This document shows, piece by piece, positions 11,527-19,684 of a stretch of 21,729 bases of DNA. The stretch is from Bacilli bacterium (GTDB lineage: Bacteria; Bacillota_I; Bacilli_A; RFN20; CAG-288): NCBI GenBank assembly GCA_022774485.1, contig JALFLX010000093.1:1-21729 (forward strand), given 5' to 3'. Both the position numbers and the translations under genes were made by a program. Positions within the stretch are counted from its first letter, which is position 1, and the number at the start of each line of letters is the position of its first letter. Below the pieces are notes generated by a model, which was not told the DNA's origin, ran no database searches, and was given only the letters and a program-made list of their open reading frames with translations.

Positions 11527-14487
11527 ATGTCGGTAAAGAAATTCTTTAAGAACCTTTCGACTAGAATTTGGTTTATCGTCTCCTGCTGCTTAGGTGCCCT
11601 TCTCTTGGTGTTAAATGTCGCGTTAGCAGTCCCGACTGTTCAGGATTTTGCGACCCTGATTTTCGGTGTCTCAACAGGCACATCCACCGGATCCACAGAA
11701 GGTTCGGACTATTATCCGAAGACAACATCTAGCAAAGATGAGGCGAGAGAAAACGGCGATAACTTCAACGTGAAATTAGCGGAAGAAGGTATCGTCATGC
11801 TTAAGAACAAAGATAATGCGTTCCCGCTTCCAAACGGAACCAAAGTCTCTGTTTTCGGCAAAAACTCTGCGGGTATTGTTTATGGCGGCTCCGGCTCTGG
11901 CGCTGTCGACTCTTCCAAGGCTAAGACTCTTCACGACTCTTTAACAGCAGTCGGATTTGAAGTCAATCCGGAGTTAGAGGCATTCTACGCTTCTTCTGCC
12001 TCCGGTGCGGGAAGACCGAACAACCCCTCCGATCTCGACAGCGGTAAATCTGTCAGTCTCGAGACCGGTGAGACTCCTTTAAGCATGTACACTGATAAGG
12101 TCAAAAGCTCTTACAGCAGTTACAATGATTTGGCCTTAGTTGTCCTCTCTCGTATCGGCGGTGAAGGTTTCGATCTTCCTAGAACCAGTGCGGAAGAAGG
12201 AAAACACTATCTCGAGCTCGACAAGAACGAGATTGACATGATCAAACATGTCCAGGCTTCCGGATTCAAGAAAGTCGCGATTGTCATCAACTCTGGCAAC
12301 GCCTTTGAATTAGGATTCACCAAAACAGATTATGAAGGCATCCTCGCCGACAAGATCGATGGTGTCTTCTTGATGCCTGGCACTGGCACCACTGGTGTCA
12401 TGGCCTTAGGTGAGATCTTAAGCGGATCTGTCAATCCTTCTGGACACACTGTCGATACTTATGCCACTGATTTCACCGCGGCTCCTTCTTTCCAGAACTT
12501 CGGTGATAACAGCAAAGATAATGGCGATTTGATGTTAAAAGAAGACGGCACTAGCGCTGGCTTCTACTTCGTCGATTATGAAGAGAACATCTATGTCGGT
12601 TATCGTTATTATGAGACCAGAGCAGCTGTTGAAGGCGAGACCTGGTATCAAAACAATGTCGTCTATCCTTTCGGCTATGGCTTAAGCTACACTTCCTTCA
12701 GCTATGAGTTAGTTGATCAGGATAGCTTACCGACCACTCTCACTACCGAAGAGTTCAAAGTCAAAGTCAAAGTCACTAACATTGGCACCAAAGCTGGTAA
12801 AGCAGTCGCTCAGCTCTACGGTCACGCTCCTTATTACGCAGGAAAGATCGAGAAGAGCGAAGTTCAGTTAGTCGATTTCGGAAAGACTTCCCTTTTGGAA
12901 CCTGGCGCTTCTGAAGTCCTTGAGCTCAATGTGAATCCTTATTACATGGCTTCCTATGATTATAAGGATCAAAACGGCGATGGCTTCAAAGGCTACACCC
13001 TCGATAGTGGAGATTACACCTTCTCAGTCCGCACCGATGCTCACACACTCGCTGGCTCTACTTCTTTCCAGCTTAACCTTCCTTCCACCATCAAGTATGA
13101 GAAAGACCCGGTCACCGACACTGTGGTTAAAAACCTCTACACCGATAACAAAGAACGTTATCTCGATTCTGATTATCACCTCCAGACCTTGTTGAGCCGT
13201 TCTGACTTTAACGGCACCTTCCCGGTTACTCCGACTGGCGATGATTACAAGCTCACCCAGGCTGAGATTAAAATCTTAGAGGACCGCAATCCGAACAACC
13301 CGAATACTTACGAGATGCCGAATCTCGAAGTACCGGAAGAAGATGCAGATTTGATGTTATACGATCTCTTTGAAAAGAATGAGGATGGAACACTTGCCCT
13401 CGATGAGAACGGCCGTCCTTATGTCTTATACGATAACCCGAAGTGGGAGTCTCTCTTAAATAAGGTCTCACTTGATAAGGCCAAAGAGATGATGAACCGC
13501 GCTGCGTTCCACACCATCGAAATCCCTGAGATCGATAAGCCGAGAACTTATGAGACTGACGGCCCTGCCGGCATTGTCAACTTCATGTTCACATCTGAAT
13601 ATTACGGATGTGCTGCTTATTGCTCTGAGACTTTAGTCGGTATGACCTTCAACCAAGAGTTGGCTGAAGAGTGGGGCGAGACTGTCGGTGAAGAGAGTCT
13701 CTGGGGTGATATCACCACCAAAAACGGTGAAGTCGTCACCAAAGCTCCGTATTCTGGCTGGTATGCTCCTGGCGTCAACATCCATCGTTCCCCCTTCGGT
13801 GGTAGAAACTTCGAATATTATTCTGAAGATCCTGTTCACACCGGAAAGATGGCTGCTGCTGAAATCCGCGGTACCAGAAGAAAAGGTATGTACACCTTCA
13901 TGAAACACTTTGCCCTCAACGAGCAGGAGACTCACCGCTCTATCAACGGTGACATCTCTTACTGCACTGAGCAGGCGATGCGCGAAATCTACCTCAAGGC
14001 GTTTGAAATCGCAGTCAAGGAAGGAAAGTCTTTAGGTATCATGTCCTCCTTCAACCGTATCGGCTTGAAGTGGACTGGCGGCGACTACCGCCTCCTCACC
14101 ACCATCCTTAGAGATGAGTGGGGCTTCCGCGGCGCTGTCATCGACGACTTCAACACTCCTGGCTACATGCCGGTCAAACAGATGTGCTATGCCGGTGGCG
14201 ATCTCAACCTTTCCACCACCAGATCTTGGTCTAAGACTGATTGGAACAACGCCAATGACGTCACTGTTATCCGCAAAGCGTTGAAGAACACCCTCTATGT
14301 CGTCGCTAACTCTAACAACATGAACGGACACGGCGAAGGTATTGTCCACAGCGCTGGTAAACCGATCTATAAGAACATCCAGCTCGCTGTTAACATCGTC
14401 TTACCGATCATCATCATCGGTTGGGGTGCCCCTGTCATTATTCTTGTCGCTCGCAAGAAAGAAGAACCTGTTAACGTCGGAGAGTAA
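11527..14487 (+). CDS. GH3 glycosidase, reversed domain order, membrane-anchored at both ends
   Basis: Paralogue of the first GH3 protein, 986 aa. An uncleaved-looking N-terminal membrane helix (about 13-35) is followed by the GH3 C-terminal domain (75-320; EGIVMLKNKDNAFPL, then SRIGGEGFD with probable acid/base Glu213), the FnIII-like domain (about 380-520; PFGYGLSYTSFSYEL, VKVTNIGTKAGKAVAQLY), and the GH3 barrel (about 640-940; HRSPFGGRNFEYYSEDP, KHFALNEQE, GFRGAVIDDF with Asp874 as nucleophile). The last ~35 residues are a second membrane helix (about 952-975) and RKKEE. Unlike its neighbour it has no Ig domains or Cys tail, so the two are anchored differently. The start is ATG 11527, with AAGGA 9 bases upstream; a TTG codon at 11509 is in frame but has no ribosome site. 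Probably cotranscribed with the CBM-like lipoprotein, 27 bases upstream. Confidence 0.88.
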   Translation: MSVKKFFKNLSTRIWFIVSCCLGALLLVLNVALAVPTVQDFATLIFGVSTGTSTGSTEGSDYYPKTTSSKDEARENGDNFNVKLAEEGIVMLKNKDNAFPLPNGTKVSVFGKNSAGIVYGGSGSGAVDSSKAKTLHDSLTAVGFEVNPELEAFYASSASGAGRPNNPSDLDSGKSVSLETGETPLSMYTDKVKSSYSSYNDLALVVLSRIGGEGFDLPRTSAEEGKHYLELDKNEIDMIKHVQASGFKKVAIVINSGNAFELGFTKTDYEGILADKIDGVFLMPGTGTTGVMALGEILSGSVNPSGHTVDTYATDFTAAPSFQNFGDNSKDNGDLMLKEDGTSAGFYFVDYEENIYVGYRYYETRAAVEGETWYQNNVVYPFGYGLSYTSFSYELVDQDSLPTTLTTEEFKVKVKVTNIGTKAGKAVAQLYGHAPYYAGKIEKSEVQLVDFGKTSLLEPGASEVLELNVNPYYMASYDYKDQNGDGFKGYTLDSGDYTFSVRTDAHTLAGSTSFQLNLPSTIKYEKDPVTDTVVKNLYTDNKERYLDSDYHLQTLLSRSDFNGTFPVTPTGDDYKLTQAEIKILEDRNPNNPNTYEMPNLEVPEEDADLMLYDLFEKNEDGTLALDENGRPYVLYDNPKWESLLNKVSLDKAKEMMNRAAFHTIEIPEIDKPRTYETDGPAGIVNFMFTSEYYGCAAYCSETLVGMTFNQELAEEWGETVGEESLWGDITTKNGEVVTKAPYSGWYAPGVNIHRSPFGGRNFEYYSEDPVHTGKMAAAEIRGTRRKGMYTFMKHFALNEQETHRSINGDISYCTEQAMREIYLKAFEIAVKEGKSLGIMSSFNRIGLKWTGGDYRLLTTILRDEWGFRGAVIDDFNTPGYMPVKQMCYAGGDLNLSTTRSWSKTDWNNANDVTVIRKALKNTLYVVANSNNMNGHGEGIVHSAGKPIYKNIQLAVNIVLPIIIIGWGAPVIILVARKKEEPVNVGE

Positions 14488-14498
14488 ATGATTGAATG

Positions 14499-14523
14499 GC
14501 CGCCTCTTCGGGGGCGGCTTTTT
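14499..14523 (+). terminator. Rho-independent terminator closing the GH3 cluster
   Basis: An 8-bp stem, GCCGCCTC/GGGGCGGC, with a TTCG tetraloop, then TTTTT. It begins 11 bases after the second GH3 gene. Confidence 0.92.
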
Positions 14524-14662
14524 CTCACCCTTTTTTCGCAGAAAAAAGACTTTTTTAGCACGATGTCTTTGACAATGTTTTATTTCAATCGATTCACTTA
14601 TCGATAATATACGCGCATAACACGCAACTTTCTGCATGTTTTCCGCTTGATTGGAGCACTTT

Positions 14663-14715
14663 AAAATGTTAAAAATGGTGTAAAAAGTGCAAAAAATCAA
14701 AAAAATAGTGGAAAA
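14663..14715. promoter_or_regulatory. Six phased A-tracts upstream of the rnf promoter
   Basis: Runs of four to seven A lie at 14663-14666, 14671-14675, 14682-14686, 14691-14696, 14699-14705 and 14712-14715. Their centres are 8.5 to 11.5 bases apart, close to one helical turn, which is the pattern that bends DNA. The last tract is about 40 bases before the -10 box. Confidence 0.5.
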
Positions 14716-14732
14716 TTAAGTGATTTTTTAAC

Positions 14733-14761
14733 TTTATTATCTATTCCAATGTTGTTATACT
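14733..14761 (+). promoter_or_regulatory. Promoter of the rnf operon (extended -10)
   Basis: TATACT (14756-14761) is preceded by TGT, giving an extended -10. The -35 region (TTTATT, 14733-14738, 17-base spacing) is weak. Transcription would begin near 14768, leaving a short leader with GAGAGG (14767-14772) as the ribosome site. Confidence 0.55.
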
Positions 14762-14784
14762 ATTTTGAGAGGTAAATATTTCAT

Positions 14785-16092
14785 ATGATCAAGAAAACAA
14801 CACACATTCAAGATTCGTTGAAATTGCTTGGCGCGATCCCGACAATCGAACTGCCAGTACCGGAATTCCTCTATATCGCAACAGAAAATGCCCGCTGTCC
14901 GAAAGCGGAGATTTTCATTAAAGAGGGCGATTATGTCAAACTCGGTCAAAAGATCGGTGTGAGACATGCTGCCTTTTTTGATCAGCCGATACAGGCGACA
15001 TGCTCTGGTACGTTTGTCGGTTACGAGAAGCATTATCACCGAAGTGGAAAACTTGTGAACTTCATGAAGTTCCAAAATGACTTTAAAGACACTTGGGATG
15101 AGTCTATCCATGAGCGCACGCAAGAAGAGATTGATGCACTCACAAAAGAGGACATGATCGAGATTGTTAAGAACTGTGCTTCGGTCGGGTTAGGCGGTTC
15201 TTCGTTCCCGACTTATATCAAGATGCAGACAACGCATCCGATCGATCAGATTCTCATCAACGGCATCGAATGTGAGCCTTATATCAACGCGGACCACCGC
15301 ACGATGCTTGAGGATTCTGAGAAACTCATCGAAGGTATCATGTATCTTCAGAAAGCCTTCATGTGCCATAAGGCGCTCATCTGTATCAAGAGCAAATACA
15401 AAGATATCGATCTCGCACTGACAGAGCTGTTAAAACATTATCCTGACTCTGGAATCAGTGTCTGCAAGGTGAAGAATTACTATCCGCAAGGATGGGAAGT
15501 CAACATGATCAAAGAGGCGACTGGAATCAAAGTGGAGACTGGTAAGCTTCCTTCTGAATACGGAATCATGGACTTCAATGTCTCTACCGTAGTCGGTATT
15601 CAGGAAGCGATCCGCTATAACATGCCAGTCTATCAAAGACGTGTCACAGTCACCGGCGATGGCATCAAAGTTCCTTCTAACTTTGTTGTCCGTGTCGGCA
15701 CCCCGGCTAAGTATCTTATCGATGCTTGTGGCGGATATACCGATGATACGAATAAGGTCTTCATCCTCGGTGGTCCGATGATGGGTGCTTCTCTCCCTTC
15801 TAATGACTGCATTTTGACCAAGACTGTCACTTCTATCATTGTTCTCAACGAGAGAAAATATCGAGAAGAGCCCTGCATCCGCTGCGGCTCTTGCGTGATG
15901 TCCTGTCCGGTCGGCCTTAAGCCGGTTGAGATTATGAACACGATGAGATCAATGCCAGTCGACAAAGAAAAAGTGAAATTCCTCAATCCGTTGAAGTGTA
16001 TCGAATGCGGCCTTTGCACGTACAGCTGCACGAGCAATATCCCAGTCACTGACTATGTGAAACGTGCCAAAGTGATTGCGAGGTTGAAATAA
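14785..16092 (+). CDS. rnfC: Rnf complex subunit RnfC (Fe-S and NADH-site subunit)
   Basis: Peripheral subunit of the Rnf complex, which moves electrons between ferredoxin and NAD and pumps Na+ or H+ across the membrane. Length 435 aa, typical. The nucleotide/flavin-binding region shows GLGGSSFPTYIK (135-146), a variant of the GxGGAGFPTxxK motif shared with NuoF-type proteins, and an IECEP motif (161-165). Two 4Fe-4S binding motifs near the C-terminus: Cys364/367/370/374 (CIRCGSCVMSCP) and Cys405/408/411/415 (CIECGLCTYSCT). It is the first gene of the operon; the stop shares one base with rnfD. The ATG is supported by GAGAGG about 12 bases upstream, a slightly long spacing. Confidence 0.95.
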   Translation: MIKKTTHIQDSLKLLGAIPTIELPVPEFLYIATENARCPKAEIFIKEGDYVKLGQKIGVRHAAFFDQPIQATCSGTFVGYEKHYHRSGKLVNFMKFQNDFKDTWDESIHERTQEEIDALTKEDMIEIVKNCASVGLGGSSFPTYIKMQTTHPIDQILINGIECEPYINADHRTMLEDSEKLIEGIMYLQKAFMCHKALICIKSKYKDIDLALTELLKHYPDSGISVCKVKNYYPQGWEVNMIKEATGIKVETGKLPSEYGIMDFNVSTVVGIQEAIRYNMPVYQRRVTVTGDGIKVPSNFVVRVGTPAKYLIDACGGYTDDTNKVFILGGPMMGASLPSNDCILTKTVTSIIVLNERKYREEPCIRCGSCVMSCPVGLKPVEIMNTMRSMPVDKEKVKFLNPLKCIECGLCTYSCTSNIPVTDYVKRAKVIARLK

Positions 16093-17246
16093 TGGAAATC
16101 GTAAAAGAAAACGCTCCGCACTTGAGAAGAAGAGATAATCTATCGATCATGATGTTGGATGTCATCATCGCATTGCTTCCGACAATCATCTTCACTTTTG
16201 TTGTCTTTAAACTCAGCGCGTTGAGAAACATTTTAATCTCTGCAGCGACGATGATTCTCTGCGAGATTGTCTTTGTCCTCATCAAGAGCAAACCTGCTTA
16301 TGATGGGAAAAAGCATGAAGCCAAAGAGCTTTTTGAAAATTTCAAGAAGAACTTCAGCATCAACAATATCTTAGTTCCGCTTGTCTCCGCTTTGATCTTC
16401 GCTTTGATCATGCCGGCTGAGACTGATCCTACTTACATGATTTATCCGGTGTTGATCATCGGATCTATCTTCGGTATGGTGGTCGGGAAGCTCATCTTCG
16501 GCGGCACGGGTAAGAACATTTTCAACCCTGCTGCAGTCGGTATGTGCTTTGTGAAGCTTTGCTTTGGAAGCACCTTCCGCTGCCCTGAAAACAACTATTA
16601 TCCCTCATATACAGCCGGTGCGACGGGAACAGAAGTCACCACCGGTTCCACTGCGCTTCCTTACATCAACTTCGCTGAAGGAACTTTTGATCTCTCTCAT
16701 TATTCTTTATTTGATCTTTTCTTAGGAAAAGTTCCTGGATTAATCGGTGAGATCTGCAAGGTCACAATCCTTGTCGGACTTGTCTATTTGATCATCCGTC
16801 ACGCAATCGATTGGGTGATTCCACTCACGATCTTAGGAACCTTCTTCTTAGATATGCTTTTAGTCGGTTTGATCTCTTATTGTGGCACTGTCGAAGGCAT
16901 GAAACAAAATCCGTTCTCCTTCGCTGCTTATGAGCTTCTCTCCGGCGGTTTGATCTTCGGTGCTACCTTCATGGCAACTGACCCTGTGACCGCACCGATC
17001 ACAAGGCCGGCAAAGGTGATGTACGCTGCTCTCTTAGGTGCGACGACTGCGATCATCCGTCTTTTCGCTGCGCTTCCGGAAGGCGTTGTTTACGCCATCT
17101 TGATTGCGAATGTCTTCACCTCTGTCTTCGATTATTACAAGTGGTCGAAAGAGGAATTCAACTGGAAGAACATCACTGCTATCGCTTCTTTGATTCTCGT
17201 CCCGATGCTGATCATTGTCTGGGCGACTTGTGTGAGGGTTTTCTAA
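16092..17246 (+). CDS. rnfD: Rnf complex subunit RnfD (membrane flavoprotein)
   Basis: Integral membrane subunit, 384 aa, homologous to NqrB, with about nine or ten helices. It normally carries an FMN bound through phosphate to a Thr in an S/TGAT-like motif; the matching place here is TTGSTALP, with Thr187 as probable acceptor. Other family signatures are FGGTGKNIFNPAAVG (136-150) and GGLIFGATFMATDPVTAPIT. No ApbE flavin transferase gene is in the window, so the enzyme that attaches FMN must be encoded elsewhere. It overlaps rnfC by one base and is followed by rnfG after a single base. Confidence 0.95.
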   Translation: MEIVKENAPHLRRRDNLSIMMLDVIIALLPTIIFTFVVFKLSALRNILISAATMILCEIVFVLIKSKPAYDGKKHEAKELFENFKKNFSINNILVPLVSALIFALIMPAETDPTYMIYPVLIIGSIFGMVVGKLIFGGTGKNIFNPAAVGMCFVKLCFGSTFRCPENNYYPSYTAGATGTEVTTGSTALPYINFAEGTFDLSHYSLFDLFLGKVPGLIGEICKVTILVGLVYLIIRHAIDWVIPLTILGTFFLDMLLVGLISYCGTVEGMKQNPFSFAAYELLSGGLIFGATFMATDPVTAPITRPAKVMYAALLGATTAIIRLFAALPEGVVYAILIANVFTSVFDYYKWSKEEFNWKNITAIASLILVPMLIIVWATCVRVF

Positions 17247-17247
17247 T

Positions 17248-17817
17248 ATGAATGAAATGTTAAAGAAATATTTGAAAGTCTCCTTGACCTTAGGCTTGAT
17301 TGCCGGTTGTTCTTCTCTCTTGATCGGTATGACCAACTTTGTCACCAAAGATCGCATCATCGAGAATGCGAAAAAAAGAGAAGAGGATGGATTGAAAAAG
17401 GTCTTTGCTTCTATCACAAAAGAAGAGGAAGTGAAGTTCGAAGAAAAGACGATTGAAAAAGAATATGCGTATATTCAAAATATCTGGACAACCACGCTCG
17501 CTTCTGGAAGTGAAGTCGGAACGATTTACAAGACGAGCGGAAAGAACGCATACGGCAGTGTGACGCTTCTCATCGGCTTTGAAAAAGGAAAGTCGACACT
17601 CTATCAGATGATCACTCTTGAGAACACAGAAACTTACGGTGCGAAACTTCAAGACAACTACATCGATGAGGTCAATACAGGAGATCGTGAATTCTCTTCT
17701 GTCTCCTGCGGCGCTACCTACGGTGCAAAACTCTGCCGCGCGATGGTGGAGGAGTGCATCGAAGATCTCGGCATCACTACCGGCGGATCAGAAGAAGACA
17801 CAGGTGCTTCTGCATAA
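17248..17817 (+). CDS. rnfG: Rnf complex subunit RnfG (covalent flavoprotein)
   Basis: Subunit of 189 aa, homologous to NqrC, with one N-terminal membrane helix (about 9-30) and an outer FMN-binding domain. The flavin motif is near residues 152-159, VSCGATYG, where Thr157 would carry FMN. The residue three before the Thr is Cys154 rather than the usual Ser, a small departure from SGAT. ETYGAKLQDNYIDE (128-141) is the normal region ahead of it. It contributes to the electron path between the membrane Fe-S subunits and RnfC. The C-terminal tail (SEEDTGASA) is acidic. Only one base separates it from rnfD, and AAGGAGG for rnfE follows immediately. Confidence 0.93.
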   Translation: MNEMLKKYLKVSLTLGLIAGCSSLLIGMTNFVTKDRIIENAKKREEDGLKKVFASITKEEEVKFEEKTIEKEYAYIQNIWTTTLASGSEVGTIYKTSGKNAYGSVTLLIGFEKGKSTLYQMITLENTETYGAKLQDNYIDEVNTGDREFSSVSCGATYGAKLCRAMVEECIEDLGITTGGSEEDTGASA

Positions 17818-17832
17818 AAAGGAGGAAAATGT

Positions 17833-18534
17833 ATGGCTAATTCAAAACATAAAGATTCCTTCTTAGCAGGAATCGTCAAACAGAACCCGCTCTTTGTCTC
17901 TCTCCTTGGAACTTGCCCTGCTTTAGCGGTCACTATGAATGTCGAGTCTGCGCTCGGTATGGGTATCCTATTCACTTTTGTTCTCTGCTGCTCTAATGTT
18001 ATCATCTCTCTCATTCGAAAACTGATTCCCGATGTCGCAAGAACTCCTTGTGAAATTGTCGTCATCGCCGCCTTTGTCACCATCACAAAGATGCTCACTG
18101 AAGCGTTCTTACCGGAGCTTTACAACTCTTTAGGTGTCTTCCTCTCCTTGTTAGTCGTCAACTGCATCGTCTTAGGAAGAGCAGAAGCCTTCGCTAAGGA
18201 TAACGGTGTTGTCGACTCTCTCTTAGATGGTGTTGGAAATGGCATCGGATATACTTGGGCAATTTGTGTCATCGCTCTCATCCGTGAGATCTTAGGCACT
18301 GGACTTCTCACCTTCGGTAAAATCTTCACCTTCCTTCCTTTTGTCGAAATTCCGGTTTTGAAGTTCGGCTCTGTCAACTTAGCGATGTCTTTCTTTGTCA
18401 ACCCGGCCGGCGGCTTCTTGGTCTTAGGCGTTGTCTTAGCGGTCATCGCCTTGATCCAGCAGCGCGCTGAGAAGAAGAAAAAATTCAAAAAAGTTGCTGA
18501 GATGAAAAAAATCATCCATGAGGAGGCAAAATAA
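17833..18534 (+). CDS. rnfE: Rnf complex subunit RnfE
   Basis: Integral membrane subunit, 233 aa, about six helices, homologous to NqrD. Together with RnfA it forms a pseudo-symmetric pair that holds an Fe-S centre inside the membrane. The two conserved cysteine regions are visible: LLGTCPALAVT (about 30-40) and VVNCIVLGRAEAFA (about 112-125). The C-terminus is basic (RAEKKKKFKKVAEMKK). GGAGG (17821-17825) lies 7 bases before the ATG; an ATG at 17829 is in another frame. It is followed by rnfA after two bases, with the rnfA ribosome site inside the end of rnfE. Confidence 0.95.
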   Translation: MANSKHKDSFLAGIVKQNPLFVSLLGTCPALAVTMNVESALGMGILFTFVLCCSNVIISLIRKLIPDVARTPCEIVVIAAFVTITKMLTEAFLPELYNSLGVFLSLLVVNCIVLGRAEAFAKDNGVVDSLLDGVGNGIGYTWAICVIALIREILGTGLLTFGKIFTFLPFVEIPVLKFGSVNLAMSFFVNPAGGFLVLGVVLAVIALIQQRAEKKKKFKKVAEMKKIIHEEAK

Positions 18535-18536
18535 TT

Positions 18537-19127
18537 ATGACCCCTTATATCTATTCGTTCCTGTTAGCGATTGTCTCATCGATGCTTGTCGATAACGTCG
18601 TCTTATCCCGTTTCTACGGCATCTGCTCTTTCATCGGTGTCTCCAACAAAATTAAATCTGCTTTCTCGATGGGTGTTGCTGTCATGTTCGTCACTGTCTT
18701 TGCCGCTTTGATCTGCTGGCCGATTTACAACTACATCTTAGGTCCGTTAAACATCCCTTTCATGGACACATTGACCTATATTCTTGTCATTGCCTCTTTG
18801 GTTCAAGTTGTCGGATTATTCATCAAGAAGTACTCTGCTCCTCTCTATAAATCTTTCGGCATTTATCTCCCTTTAATCACCACGAACTGCGCGGTATTAG
18901 GTGTCGTTCAGTCTAACACTGATACCGCTTTAGGCTTCGGTCTCTCCATGGCTAACGCCATCGGTACTTCCTTAGGCTTTATCCTCGCGATTGTTGTCTT
19001 CGCCTGTATCCGTGAGAGATTAGAGCAGTACAACGGAAATAAACCATTTAAAGGAGTTCCGTTGGCCTTAGTGGTCGCTGCTTTGATGGCGATGGCCTTC
19101 ATGGGCTTAGGTGGCATTGGAGCGTAA
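18537..19127 (+). CDS. rnfA: Rnf complex subunit RnfA
   Basis: Integral membrane subunit, 196 aa, about six helices, homologous to NqrE and paired with RnfE. Conserved elements: VDNVVLSRFYGICSFIGVS near the N-terminus and LPLITTNCAVLGVVQ (about 107-121), which provide the cysteines for the intramembrane Fe-S centre. AGGAGG (18521-18526) precedes the ATG. In the usual gene order rnfB comes next; here a 71-aa protein starts four bases after the stop and separates them. Confidence 0.95.
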   Translation: MTPYIYSFLLAIVSSMLVDNVVLSRFYGICSFIGVSNKIKSAFSMGVAVMFVTVFAALICWPIYNYILGPLNIPFMDTLTYILVIASLVQVVGLFIKKYSAPLYKSFGIYLPLITTNCAVLGVVQSNTDTALGFGLSMANAIGTSLGFILAIVVFACIRERLEQYNGNKPFKGVPLALVVAALMAMAFMGLGGIGA

Positions 19128-19130
19128 GCG

Positions 19131-19346
19131 ATGACTGATGGCTTGAGAATCTTCTTGGCGGTTCTCATTCTCACTTCCTTACTTGTGATCTTTGTTGTCT
19201 CTTTCATTCTCTATCGGAAGACTCCTCTTCCCAAAGGATGCGAAGATATGCAACCGAGTGAGGAAAAATGTGCGAACTGTAAAGAAGAAGGATGTCACTT
19301 GAACATCTATGCCGAGAAAAAGAAAAAGGAGAACGAGAAAAAATGA
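19131..19346 (+). CDS. Small four-cysteine membrane protein, NqrM-like, inside the rnf operon
   Basis: A 71-aa protein between rnfA and rnfB. One membrane helix (about 7-27) is followed by RKTPLPKGC and a compact cysteine region with Cys37, 47, 50 and 55 (CANCKEEGC), then a Lys/Glu-rich tail. The pattern of one helix, a basic step, a glycine-cysteine and then several closely spaced cysteines is that of NqrM (DUF539), the small factor needed to put iron into the NqrD-NqrE pair of Na+-NQR. RnfE and RnfA are the homologues of NqrD and NqrE, so an Fe-S maturation role for the Rnf core is a reasonable inference; a structural subunit or extra Fe-S carrier is possible. The gene is in the operon by position: four bases after rnfA, and ATGA overlap with rnfB. 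No clear ribosome site, so translational coupling is likely. Confidence 0.85.
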   Translation: MTDGLRIFLAVLILTSLLVIFVVSFILYRKTPLPKGCEDMQPSEEKCANCKEEGCHLNIYAEKKKKENEKK

Positions 19347-19678
19347 ATCCGATTTATCTCTTATATGCGCTGTACGCGTTCTTGATCTTACTGGGGTTAG
19401 GATTGATCTTAGGCGTGCTCTTAGTTTGGGCTGAGAAAGTCTTCCATGTCAAAGAGGACAACCGTATCGCTGATGTTGAGAAAATGCTTCCGAACTTTAA
19501 CTGCGGCGCTTGCGGACACGCTGGCTGTCACGCCATGGCGGAGGCGATTGTCAAAGGCGAACAAAAGAAACTCTCTGCCTGTAAGCCTGGCAAGAAAGAT
19601 AAGAACTTCGATCCGATTATCGCCTACATGGAAGAACATCCGGACGAAGACGGAACAAAACATATTCCGACACTTTAG
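19343..19678 (+). CDS. rnfB: Short RnfB: membrane helix and single Fe-S domain, no ferredoxin domains
   Basis: RnfB is the subunit that normally takes electrons from ferredoxin. The first 80 residues are standard: one membrane helix (5-29) and the Fe-S domain with Cys54, Cys57, Cys62 and Cys80 (FNCGACGHAGCHAMAEAIVKGE). The usual protein goes on for another 150 or more residues with two or more 4Fe-4S ferredoxin modules. This one stops at residue 111 after a short acidic tail (PDEDGTKHIPTL), and a terminator begins 7 bases later. I see no ferredoxin motif after the stop, so it looks like a naturally short form, not a frameshift. The ATG overlaps the previous stop (ATGA), with AAGGAG about 11 bases upstream. 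An in-frame ATG at 19292 lies inside the previous gene and is unlikely. Confidence 0.9.
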   Translation: MNPIYLLYALYAFLILLGLGLILGVLLVWAEKVFHVKEDNRIADVEKMLPNFNCGACGHAGCHAMAEAIVKGEQKKLSACKPGKKDKNFDPIIAYMEEHPDEDGTKHIPTL

Positions 19679-19684
19679 GATTTG

